From an uncultured Butyrivibrio sp. (lineage in GTDB: Bacteria > Bacillota > Clostridia > Lachnospirales > Lachnospiraceae): 24,703 nucleotides of DNA. Position numbers and translations under genes: made by a program. The stretch spans positions 1 through 24,703 of the forward strand of contig CAMVRW010000005.1 in the NCBI GenBank assembly GCA_947169985.1, written 5' to 3'. Numbering within the stretch: position 1 is the stretch's first letter; the number at the start of each line of letters is the position of its first letter. Below are positions 1 through 8,126 of the stretch, piece by piece. A model generated the notes under the pieces. It worked only from the letters and a program-made list of their open reading frames with translations, did not search any database and was not told the origin of the DNA.

Positions 1-1488
1 GAAGTTGGAAATTGTGAGATTAACTCTCTGCCAAAGTGTAGGATCATTAGGCTCGAATACAACCCAGTTGGTGTTAGCCTTGATACTCTCTTCAACAAAG
101 ATGAACAGACGTCTAACGTTGACATACTTGAATGCAGCGTTGCTGGAAGCTGTTCTTGCGCCCCAGATACGTGTTCCCTGTCCGGGAAGGATTCTGATAA
201 GGTTGATTCCTTCAGGGTTCAGGATATCCTGCTCATCCTTGGTATAGTTAACAGAAAGGCCGGAACAGAATACAACTTCGTTAGCAGGTGCCTTATGAAC
301 ACCTCTGTCGATATCTGTTCTTGAATATACGCCCATTACAGCGCCTGAAGGCGGGATGTAATCTGACTTATTTGAAGATCTGTCGAATACCTGGATCCAT
401 GGATGATACATAGCACAGTATGTAGAATCAACCATCTGTCTGTATCCGATAAGATCAGCTGTCTTGTACATCTCTCTAGGCATATCCAGAACTGCGAAGC
501 GGCTTCTAAGTCTCTCGCAGTGGCCTACAAGACCAACTACTACTTCAGGCATTGTGATTCCGGGAACTGCCAGCATGCTGACAACGTTGTTCTCAACAAA
601 TGCCTCAAGACCTGTACGCTTGCCAGGGCCGTTGTCCTCACCAAGGTATGTGGAAGGATCAACCTTAGCAACTGATCCGTCTGATCCACCATCAAGGAAG
701 AACACACCGTCTGTTACGTCCTCTCCGATGATATCTGCAACAGGATTTCCGGGAGTCTTCTGAGGATTGAACTCAACCTTGATGATATCGCTGTTAGCAA
801 GTCTTGATCCGATGAATCTTGGAGACTGTGTATTAACAGAAAGCTCTGAGTAGTTCTCAACATCATCGCCATAGCGAACTGACATATCCATTGTTACAAG
901 ATATACAACTGCCTTTGGAACGATGTCTGTATCTACTGCTGAATCTGGAAGATCATCTGCAAAAGAGATCTCTCTGTCAAAGATGGTCTTGATTGTTGTA
1001 AAGGTTCCTTCGAACTCTACAAGATCGCCCTCTCTGAAGCCTTCTGTACTCTTTGCAATGAATCCGGCATCTGTCTTCTCAATAAGCTGAAGTTTTCTCT
1101 TCTTATTGGTTGAAAGCATTACCTGGATCTTATTTCCCCATGCTCCGGGGCTTGATGCGGTTACGTTAATGAGGCCCTTCTTGGCTGAAGCAGGCTTTGC
1201 GTCTCTGGGAGCAACACGCATTACATAGCATCTTGTTCCGCCGTTATCAAAGAACTGCTCTACGCTGTTAGCCAGGAACCTGTACTCGCCATAGCCAAAC
1301 TCTGAAAGGAAGCCGCCAAACTGCTGCTTAAAGCTCTTCATGCTGGTTACGAGAAGTGGTGCTCCTTCAATGGGGCCTTTCTCCGCAAGTCCGATAAAGC
1401 CAGCTGTACTTGTACCAACGCCTTCGATACTTCGTGGAGAATTATCATATTCTTCAACGTATACGCCTGGTGATAAATACTCTGCCAT
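1..1488 (-). CDS. Contractile tail sheath protein, 3' end beyond the window
   Basis: This is the sheath subunit of a contractile injection system, which polymerises around the inner tube and shortens to drive it through a membrane. I translated 496 codons from the ATG at 1488. The N-terminus carries the sheath signature SPGVYVEEYD, followed by the usual GTSTAGFIGLAEKGP stretch. The last ~120 residues have the conserved sheath C-terminal fold, including NLIRILPGQGTRIWGARTAS and WVVFEPNDPTLWQRVNLTI. By comparison with the family, perhaps 60-80 residues are missing past the left edge. A GAGG ribosome binding site lies about 10 nt upstream of the ATG. The gene starts 29 nt after the PAAR-like gene and in the same direction. 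The family call is clear. Whether this is phage-, Afp/Pvc- or T6SS-like cannot be settled from the sheath alone, but the DUF4255 and DUF4280 neighbours favour the extracellular/Pvc-like CIS lineage. Confidence 0.95.
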   Translation of the reverse strand, partial: MAEYLSPGVYVEEYDNSPRSIEGVGTSTAGFIGLAEKGPIEGAPLLVTSMKSFKQQFGGFLSEFGYGEYRFLANSVEQFFDNGGTRCYVMRVAPRDAKPASAKKGLINVTASSPGAWGNKIQVMLSTNKKRKLQLIEKTDAGFIAKSTEGFREGDLVEFEGTFTTIKTIFDREISFADDLPDSAVDTDIVPKAVVYLVTMDMSVRYGDDVENYSELSVNTQSPRFIGSRLANSDIIKVEFNPQKTPGNPVADIIGEDVTDGVFFLDGGSDGSVAKVDPSTYLGEDNGPGKRTGLEAFVENNVVSMLAVPGITMPEVVVGLVGHCERLRSRFAVLDMPREMYKTADLIGYRQMVDSTYCAMYHPWIQVFDRSSNKSDYIPPSGAVMGVYSRTDIDRGVHKAPANEVVFCSGLSVNYTKDEQDILNPEGINLIRILPGQGTRIWGARTASSNAAFKYVNVRRLFIFVEESIKANTNWVVFEPNDPTLWQRVNLTISNF

Positions 1489-1517
1489 ATACTTTCTACC
1501 TCACTTTTTCATTATTT

Positions 1518-1904
1518 TTAAGCCGTTACCTTGACCTGACCCGGGAACGTGACTGAGATGCTGCCTGCATAGGCACACATCATCTTACAATCACTGGCAA
1601 GACAGGGTTTTCCGCCGATCAGAATCTTTGGCTTTGTTGGAATCCAGCATCCGGCGGGTACCGGAGTACAAGGCTGGGGGGTCAACACTCCCAGTGCAGC
1701 TGCCGTAGCAGAAGCAACAGCGGGATTAGCCAGGGATGTACACATTCCGAAGGGGCCAACATTTGCAAATCCTTGCGCGTCCTGTATGGTTCCACAGGGT
1801 TTCCCGGATGCAAGTACTGTAGCCTGACTAGTTACTTTAAGGGGAGCCGGTGCCGTTCCCATCGTGCACAGGCACGTTCCCGTTGCCGTCACTAGTTCGC
1901 TCAT
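1518..1904 (-). CDS. DUF4280-type PAAR-like spike tip protein
   Basis: This 128-residue protein resembles the DUF4280 family, small PAAR-like proteins that cap the spike of CIS and T6SS-like particles. It starts with the motif MSELVTATGTCLCTMG, has Gly/Pro/Ala-rich beta-turn segments, and ends in a strand-rich stretch (SISVTFPGQVKVTA). It has nine cysteines, several in pairs (CLC, CKMMC), typical of this family. They may bind a metal ion or form disulfides, but that is inference. The start is supported by a near-perfect AAGGAGG about 9 nt upstream of the ATG. The first 68 nt overlap the 3' end of the preceding 289-residue gene in another frame, so the ribosome binding site lies inside that gene. 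Toxins are often fused to or encoded beside PAAR-like proteins, but this copy has no C-terminal extension. Confidence 0.9.
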   Translation of the reverse strand: MSELVTATGTCLCTMGTAPAPLKVTSQATVLASGKPCGTIQDAQGFANVGPFGMCTSLANPAVASATAAALGVLTPQPCTPVPAGCWIPTKPKILIGGKPCLASDCKMMCAYAGSISVTFPGQVKVTA

Positions 1905-2706
1905 CCTGTTCTTCCTCCTTTCTGGTCAAAGCGTTTGCGGAAACCGCTCCTTCCATCAGATCTGTCTCTCTGGCCAGTTCATGAAGGTCTGCCTTCCTGA
2001 AATACTCTTCATCTCCAACCTTGAAATGAATGAGATGGGGAAGATCTGCCTTATCATCTCTGACCTTCAAAACAAACCGTCCATCAGGACCGGCCCTTCC
2101 GTAGATGATACGAAAGATCTTGTCGTTTAACTTGTGCTCATTGGCAATAGGCTCCGTCAAACTGACACTTAGTGGTGCTTTCTGATCCTTTACGGTGAAG
2201 GAGTCGTAGCGCTCTTCTGCTTCATCCATTAAGGCGTACCTGATAGTATCAAGTACTACACCACCTCCTGCTGTCAGCGGAAGAAGATTGATCTTGTAAT
2301 CCGTCTTCTTGCTGGCATCACTTTGGAAATAACATACCGGACGATCTAAGTTGATCGCTTCGATATACTCCAGATCCGAAAGGGTTCCGTTAATTTCAAG
2401 CACTTCCCCTCCCTGACGATTTTTCTCTGACGGCATCAGGAAAAGATCTATCATGGGAAGTCCGGGATCCAGCTTTTCATACATCACATTCACATCCGCC
2501 TGGTCGAATCCGCGAACATTAACCTGCATGAGAAAGTCTTCTCTGCCGATGTTTACGAATACGTATACCCCTTCGCCTTTCTTCATGGGAGTTGTACTTA
2601 ACCCATTGATGGCGAAACGGACATCCGGCTCCGAGATTTCTTTTCCATTAGTGGTATCAAGGAGCCTTACAGCCAGTGATAATTTTGCTGTAATCACAGT
2701 TGTCAC
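1837..2706 (-). CDS. CIS accessory protein with N-terminal carboxypeptidase-regulatory-like beta-sandwich
   Basis: This 289-residue protein sits between the DUF4255 terminator and the PAAR-like gene. Residues ~5-95 read as a beta-sandwich of the carboxypeptidase regulatory-like type: alternating strands such as AKLSLAVRLLDTTNGKEI, then YVFVNI, then a GF/DLFLMP strand. Such domains recur in CIS loci, where they may decorate spike or baseplate components (inference). Residues ~100-250 form a second, unrecognised mixed domain. The last ~30 residues are acidic, Gly/Asn-rich and probably disordered, and most of that stretch is the part that overlaps the PAAR-like gene in another frame. The start is a GTG at 2706. 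A GGGGG ribosome binding site that runs into the stop codon of the upstream gene lies about 12 nt before it. No signal peptide or membrane segment is visible. The exact role is unknown. Confidence 0.7.
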   Translation of the reverse strand: MTTVITAKLSLAVRLLDTTNGKEISEPDVRFAINGLSTTPMKKGEGVYVFVNIGREDFLMQVNVRGFDQADVNVMYEKLDPGLPMIDLFLMPSEKNRQGGEVLEINGTLSDLEYIEAINLDRPVCYFQSDASKKTDYKINLLPLTAGGGVVLDTIRYALMDEAEERYDSFTVKDQKAPLSVSLTEPIANEHKLNDKIFRIIYGRAGPDGRFVLKVRDDKADLPHLIHFKVGDEEYFRKADLHELARETDLMEGAVSANALTRKEEEQDERTSDGNGNVPVHDGNGTGSP

Positions 2707-2714
2707 TTAATTCT

Positions 2715-3305
2715 CTACCCCCTTTCTTCGCCGGTAATACCAAGTTCGAACGTCGCATCTGTTACACGTGGTGTATCGATAGTCTCACCACTTGACAGGT
2801 AAACGGGGGCCGCCTTGTAGAACAGGCTAAGCTGATAAGGCTTATTGATCGCCTGCCACACCCTTACCTTCTCCTCCAGACTTATCTTCGCCTGAGACAG
2901 TACTATGGGAGGTTCCTGCGTGTCGAGCCAGGTTTGTAGCTGATTGGGAAGGACCGAACTGTTATCGTTTACGATCTGCGCTATCTTCCCGACTATCTTT
3001 TGCATATCCGAATCCTTAAGGCCCATCTGGCCGGATCCGTTGATGAAGACCATATAGTACAGAGCATATGGTCTTGGCGGTTTGGTTATCTGTGCCTTAC
3101 CCTTTTGAATGTACCTGTTGGTGGTAACCTCCACATCCTCTTTGATGTCGTAAAGGTAAAGTCCAACCAGGTAGTCAACATCCTGAGATGATGGTGATGA
3201 TATCTCGATGTTGTTTGGGGAAGGGATTGGTTCAGGACACATCTTTTCCCTCAGAGTTTTTACGATATATGAACTTACATCCGAAATAATAGGATAATCA
3301 GCCAT
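2715..3305 (-). CDS. DUF4255 (Pvc16/Afp16-like) tail terminator
   Basis: This 196-residue protein matches the DUF4255 family, which includes Afp16/Pvc16, the protein that terminates tube and sheath growth and caps the distal end of the particle. Family marks I can see are the N-terminal region with the IISDVSSYIVKTLREKM helix, the segment YLVGLYLYDIKEDVEV, the RPYALYYMVF strand, and a C-terminal section in which the IP-like WQAINKPYQLSLFYKAAPVY stretch is followed by a beta hairpin. The length is normal for the family. The ATG at 3305 follows an AGGGG ribosome binding site that directly abuts the TAA of the 904-residue gene, so the two are very probably co-transcribed. This gene and the sheath are the strongest evidence that the cluster is a CIS and not a free prophage tail. 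Confidence 0.9.
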   Translation of the reverse strand: MADYPIISDVSSYIVKTLREKMCPEPIPSPNNIEISSPSSQDVDYLVGLYLYDIKEDVEVTTNRYIQKGKAQITKPPRPYALYYMVFINGSGQMGLKDSDMQKIVGKIAQIVNDNSSVLPNQLQTWLDTQEPPIVLSQAKISLEEKVRVWQAINKPYQLSLFYKAAPVYLSSGETIDTPRVTDATFELGITGEERG

Positions 3306-3318
3306 CTAAATAACCCCT

Positions 3319-6033
3319 TTATTCGTCCTTGAAGAATTCTGTAAGTGTTTCTGTGTACTTATCAACCTTTGTCTGCATCGGTGATGTGAGACAGATTGCA
3401 TAATCGGTATTGTTGGCGTATTCTGTGATGCACTTGAAGTAATCCTTGGCATCATCCTCACCTATGAAAAGTGTTCCGCTGTAAACAATCTTCTCATCCA
3501 TCTGTTCTGCATCTGAAGATGAAGTCTGTTTATGCATCTCATCACTTCCGCGATTAAAGATATATACGTTTGAACCCTTGGTCATGGTACCGGTTGCCTT
3601 GGCATCATCATAAAAATATCTGTAAGCTGTGCAGTCAGATAAGGTATCAAGACTGATATATTCTTCTGTCTTACTGCCGTCGTACTGCCTGTAGTTGTAC
3701 TTGTTGTTGGTGTCAACCAGCTTATTTACTACCATCTTGGTAAGTGAATCAGCAGGTGTGATACCGGACCTTGAAAGTTTGGAGAAGGTTGCTCCGGCTA
3801 TTGCAAGTTCGTCGTCACTCATCTCATCAAGACTCTTTCCGAAAAGAGATTCCAGCTGAGCTAAAAGTGCATCCGCGTCCTTCTTTCCGCTTCCATCATC
3901 CTTTTCGCTTGCATCATTAATGCCCGCCAGGGTATCTGCTGAAGCTCCGCTTTCCTTTGCCTTGTCAGCCAGCGCATCTACTGCATCCTTATCTCCAACC
4001 TCTGCAAGAGCTGACGCAACGCCAGCAAGATCGGCATTTGCGTTATCTGCAAGAGCACTCATTGCCTTGTTTACAAGTTTGTCTGCCATATTTCCGGCAT
4101 CGCCTTTACCGCCGGTCTCCTTGTTGATGTCCTGATCCACTGCAGCAATCTTGGCATCGTAGGCCTTGGCTCCTGCAAGGTCGTTATTGTCGAGGCAGGC
4201 ATCTCTCTTTTTCTGAAGTTCTGCTTTCTTGGCCTTTAAGGCATCCAGCTTGGATCTCAGGTTCGCATCTGAATCTATGATCTTCTGGGCCTCTTCCTTC
4301 AGCCATGCCAGATGGGCCTGAACTGAAGATGTGGAATAGGTCTTATAATCATCTCCCGGAATTGTGGTCAGAAGGTTCTCTGTCCAGTCAATTCTCTGGT
4401 AAACATACTCAAGAGCATTTTCTGCTTCATCCCTCTGCCTCATGGCTTCTATCAGGAACTGAAGCATTGATCTGTCTGCTTCCTCTACTCCCTTCCGGTC
4501 CTCTAAGTAACTGGTCTTTGCTCCTGCTGAAGCAAGTGACCCGTAATCTCCTCCGGTTCCTGCTGTTGCAGAAGCTGAATACTTGTTACTTGCCAGATTA
4601 AGGAGACTGCTCTTTAGAAGACTAAGCTCACCGGCCTTATCACTGATATTGTTGTCCCTGATATTGGTGGCATGCTTAAGGTAATCAACAGGACCTCCAA
4701 GAGATCCACCAGTGCTCTGGTCTATTACCTGAGATGAATAGTCGTAGATCGCATGTCCTAAAATATCGTCTGTATCAACTAATGCTTTTGAAAGGTACTT
4801 TGTATAACTATCTGAACAGTTGGAAATCGATGTTCCTATCGCATCCAGGAGAGCTGAATCTGCATTAAAGGGCTTCTCCTTAGGGGTCTTATCGTACACG
4901 TAATCATCGTTATCTGAATTGGCTTCCTCAGCTCTTTTCTGCTCATTGCTGTCGTAATCATCAAGTACTGTCCACCAGCCTGATGAGGAACTTACAATTC
5001 CAAGGGAACGAAGGAAACTTAGGATAAATGGATCAGCCGTATTAAAGCCTGTAAAGTCATGCTTTAAGGAGTCCTTAAGTTCCTTGTTGTAAGGAGCTCC
5101 AATGGAAGCATTACTCTCACTGCTGGAATCCTTAAATGAACCGTATGGAGTGTAGTAGCTTCCTGAAGTTAAGGTGTACAGAGTATTCAAAAGATTATCA
5201 TCCAGCTCTGCCAGCCTCTCCATGATCAGGGCTCTTCTGGTGGCATCTACCTTTTCCATCAGGTCGTAAACAAGCTTGGCTTCTTCCTCTTTTCCATCAG
5301 CCTTGTATGCTATGTAAATAGTGTTAAGACCCTGGAGCTGCTGATCGCACTTATCTGTCTGGGCATCCCTTAGATTCAGTGAAAAGAAAGTGCTAAGAAG
5401 CTGATAGGTGTATACATCGCTTCGAAGGTTTCCTGAATCCTTCGATCCCTTAGCATCCAGATAATCACTCTGTGAAATACTGGTAGCTGACTGGGACTGG
5501 GTGTACTGGGTTCTTATGGGTTCCAGTTCAGGCAGACCTGACAGGTCGTATGGGTCCGGTATATCGAAAGGATTCATGGCTGCCATGGTCTTGGCATCGC
5601 GGAGGATTCCGTCGGAACCAACGTAGTAGGTAACATACAAAGGATTGATGGTTTCAACATTCTCCGGTCTTCCATCCTCTGAAATACCCTTAACGCCGTT
5701 CTCGATATCACCAACGTTGAACCACTGTCCGTCAGAGAGCTCTGACTTATAGTAGACTTCATTCTGACCTGATTCAGAAGCGGAGTCCTTAGCCTTTTCA
5801 TAGAGCTGATCCGTAAGGGCATCCTTATGGATAACATAGGTTCCTATGAAAAGAACTGAGTTCTCAACGGAAACCTTAGCTGCAAAATTCTGGTAGGTTA
5901 TGGCTTTATCCGGGTCAAATATCGCCTCAGAATCAAAGCTCCTTCCAAATACCACAGCCAGCAGCACTGCTACCAGAACTATGGAAACAGCTCTTTTTAT
6001 TAACTTGTCCGGTAATCTGAAACTGCTTTTCAT
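3319..6033 (-). CDS. Large surface protein with signal anchor, helical core and stalk-like C-terminal domain
   Basis: I do not recognise this 904-residue protein as a whole. Residues 13-30 are a hydrophobic signal or anchor segment (VSIVLVAVLLAVVFG) after a basic start, so the rest is probably outside the membrane. The N-terminal ~35-160 part is strand-rich. Residues ~510-638 are a charged, Ala/Lys/Asp-rich helical region likely to form coiled coils. Residues ~640-740 are Ala/Asp/Lys-rich low complexity. Residues ~787-880 (EEYISLDTLSDCTAYRYFYD, then a TKGSNVYIF strand) resemble the copper amine oxidase N-terminal-like 'stalk' domain found in many surface proteins of Gram-positive bacteria. 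The ATG overlaps the TGA of the TolC-like gene by 4 nt (ATGA), with a GAGG site upstream. It may be an envelope stalk or docking protein for the CIS; this is inference from position only. Confidence 0.6.
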   Translation of the reverse strand: MKSSFRLPDKLIKRAVSIVLVAVLLAVVFGRSFDSEAIFDPDKAITYQNFAAKVSVENSVLFIGTYVIHKDALTDQLYEKAKDSASESGQNEVYYKSELSDGQWFNVGDIENGVKGISEDGRPENVETINPLYVTYYVGSDGILRDAKTMAAMNPFDIPDPYDLSGLPELEPIRTQYTQSQSATSISQSDYLDAKGSKDSGNLRSDVYTYQLLSTFFSLNLRDAQTDKCDQQLQGLNTIYIAYKADGKEEEAKLVYDLMEKVDATRRALIMERLAELDDNLLNTLYTLTSGSYYTPYGSFKDSSSESNASIGAPYNKELKDSLKHDFTGFNTADPFILSFLRSLGIVSSSSGWWTVLDDYDSNEQKRAEEANSDNDDYVYDKTPKEKPFNADSALLDAIGTSISNCSDSYTKYLSKALVDTDDILGHAIYDYSSQVIDQSTGGSLGGPVDYLKHATNIRDNNISDKAGELSLLKSSLLNLASNKYSASATAGTGGDYGSLASAGAKTSYLEDRKGVEEADRSMLQFLIEAMRQRDEAENALEYVYQRIDWTENLLTTIPGDDYKTYSTSSVQAHLAWLKEEAQKIIDSDANLRSKLDALKAKKAELQKKRDACLDNNDLAGAKAYDAKIAAVDQDINKETGGKGDAGNMADKLVNKAMSALADNANADLAGVASALAEVGDKDAVDALADKAKESGASADTLAGINDASEKDDGSGKKDADALLAQLESLFGKSLDEMSDDELAIAGATFSKLSRSGITPADSLTKMVVNKLVDTNNKYNYRQYDGSKTEEYISLDTLSDCTAYRYFYDDAKATGTMTKGSNVYIFNRGSDEMHKQTSSSDAEQMDEKIVYSGTLFIGEDDAKDYFKCITEYANNTDYAICLTSPMQTKVDKYTETLTEFFKDE

Positions 6034-8126
6034 TCACTATCATCCTCTTTCAAAACAGCACCATTTGCCGTATCAAACCTTGCCTTGTATAAAACTGATT
6101 CCCCGGAATCGTAGAACTCTATCTTTAGATCATCCAGAGACTGTTTTACTATTGAGATATACTTGAGGGACTTGTCGATCTCTATGGCCTTATCTCCTCC
6201 AAGAGCCTTGCCTTCCTGTGTGAGAACTTTGAAGGACTTGATGTCTTCCTTGTCCTCATCCATCTTGAACTTGATCTCCACAAGGCCGGTGGTTTCATTC
6301 ACTGTAATTTCATAGGTTCCAATCTGATTTGGATCCCTTCGCTTGATGTCATAACCGGTGGTGATCGTCAGTGGCCCGGATTCTACAGTTGGATCAATGA
6401 TACAGTCATCTATGAATTCCTCTCCGTTGTAGATTCTTATCTTTGCCTCACTGACGGTGTCGAAGGATAACATCAGATGCCTTAGCTTCTTGTCTACCGG
6501 AAGCCTGTCTCCAACCTGAACGTTGTTGACCCAAAGCTCGTAATCCGATATCTCGATCTCAAAATCATCAGGAATGATTATGGTAAGTTCAAATTCCTGG
6601 TTCTGAATAATGGGCTTTAATGTGTACTGCGCATCTGCGGTGTTTTTCTCAACATAGCTCTCACCAACAACTGCTGTCTGCATATCTGCATCTGTTCCAG
6701 CTAAAATGGCGCTTATTCCGCCGCAGGTAAGTCTGTCAAAGGTGTAAAGTGTTGTGGTATAGAGCTTCATTGCATCCAGCATGCTGTTTTGAAGTTCTTC
6801 AAAGCTGTCCATCTCTGAGTCATATTCATCAAAGGAAAGCTGTCCCAATCTGTTCCTGAGCTCATCCTTTTTCAGATTCGCTTCTGCATCATCAACATCC
6901 TTCTGATATTGTTTATACGAATTACGAACAGAAATGTAATTATTGAAGGCTTCCTCTACACTGCTGTCTATATCTTTTTTTGCTGCAACCTTATCTTTAT
7001 AGGCACTTGAATAGTCCAGAACGTTCTGGTAAAGAACATATGGATCATCATCTATATATCTGGTACCATCCATGTTTCCCTTGAACCATAATCTTGGGAT
7101 CTTTATGAAAAGAATTCTCTTCTTTCCATTCCAGTAACTGTCGATCTTATCAAGGAAAGACTTGTAGTCCTTTTTAAATGCTTTCTTGTTGATTGAGTCT
7201 CCATTAAGTGCTGTATTAACGTAGGAGGCAATCCTGTTATAATCTCCGCCGTACTTATTTCTCATAAGCTTGGCATTTGTGTTGAGCTCTGCCCTGGCTG
7301 ATGATTCAGCTGTGCAGGCCTCGTAGTAACCCTCGTCCCTATCCTCCGTGTACTTCATGAGAGCATCTAAGCAGTCTCTGTCTATAGTTGCTTCAACAAA
7401 GGGCTTCTGGAAATCATATCCGGTGGTGACGTCGATCTTAATCATATCCGTCATCTTCTTAAGGTCTGCCTCGAGAGTTCTTCTGTCAGAAGCCACCTTG
7501 TTTTTGGTGGATTCAACCTTCTTTTCCAGCTTATCAACATCTGCCTGATTGGCCTGTCCAAGATGGAGCTTTGCCTGATTCTTTGCAAGTCCTTCCTCGT
7601 AGGTGGTAAGTCTGGATTCATTAAAAGCTATCTGCTTTTGAAGAACTACTATCTCAACGAAGAGATTGTTGACCTTTTCTGATATCTCAAAGGTCTTATC
7701 CTGCAGCTTGTGCTCAGCTACACTTATCTCATACTGCAGAGCTACAGGCTTATACTGGAATTCCGAAGCCTCTGAAAAATCAGGAGTTTCCGGAAATTTA
7801 AAGCTTAGAAGCGGCGACCATCTGAACTGCTTCATGGATTTTTCTTTAAGATTGATGGCCTTTACTGCTGATTCATAATTAGCTTTTTTGGATTCTACTG
7901 CTGTCTCAGCACTGTCATAGGCGTCTGAGTTTTCTATTGCCAGGCTTCTGGCGCCCTTCATGGTAAGGGTCTTTTGGACCGGAAGTGCTCCGGCTGCCTG
8001 AGCCTGAGATCCCGGGATTATCGGCATTATAAGCGAGGCTGTCCAGATTACAGTCATGGTCAGCGCCAAAGCTCTTTTCGCCCGATTCAGTTTCCCGAAA
8101 GAATTAAGCACTCTCATCCTCAGCAC
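6030..8126 (-). CDS. Secreted TolC-like (outer-membrane efflux protein fold) coiled-coil protein
   Basis: This is a 698-residue exported protein. Residues ~20-45 form a signal peptide (basic start, hydrophobic ALTMTVIWTASLIMPIIP, then SQAQAAG as a likely cleavage site). Residues ~53-235 follow the pattern of the TolC/OEP family: LTMKGARSLAIENSD, long amphipathic helices, and the hallmark LHLGQANQADVDKLEKKV turn with continuing helix. A second helical section spans ~370-450, and residues ~520-698 are strand-rich and unrecognised. TolC homologues normally make trans-envelope channels in diderm bacteria, so one here, inside a CIS operon, is notable. The start is ambiguous: GTG 8126, ATG 8117 and GTG 8111 all work, and GTG 8111 has GAGG at about 6 nt. 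All keep the signal peptide. The long form overlaps the upstream MORN gene by 23 nt. Confidence 0.65.
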   Translation of the reverse strand: MLRMRVLNSFGKLNRAKRALALTMTVIWTASLIMPIIPGSQAQAAGALPVQKTLTMKGARSLAIENSDAYDSAETAVESKKANYESAVKAINLKEKSMKQFRWSPLLSFKFPETPDFSEASEFQYKPVALQYEISVAEHKLQDKTFEISEKVNNLFVEIVVLQKQIAFNESRLTTYEEGLAKNQAKLHLGQANQADVDKLEKKVESTKNKVASDRRTLEADLKKMTDMIKIDVTTGYDFQKPFVEATIDRDCLDALMKYTEDRDEGYYEACTAESSARAELNTNAKLMRNKYGGDYNRIASYVNTALNGDSINKKAFKKDYKSFLDKIDSYWNGKKRILFIKIPRLWFKGNMDGTRYIDDDPYVLYQNVLDYSSAYKDKVAAKKDIDSSVEEAFNNYISVRNSYKQYQKDVDDAEANLKKDELRNRLGQLSFDEYDSEMDSFEELQNSMLDAMKLYTTTLYTFDRLTCGGISAILAGTDADMQTAVVGESYVEKNTADAQYTLKPIIQNQEFELTIIIPDDFEIEISDYELWVNNVQVGDRLPVDKKLRHLMLSFDTVSEAKIRIYNGEEFIDDCIIDPTVESGPLTITTGYDIKRRDPNQIGTYEITVNETTGLVEIKFKMDEDKEDIKSFKVLTQEGKALGGDKAIEIDKSLKYISIVKQSLDDLKIEFYDSGESVLYKARFDTANGAVLKEDDSE

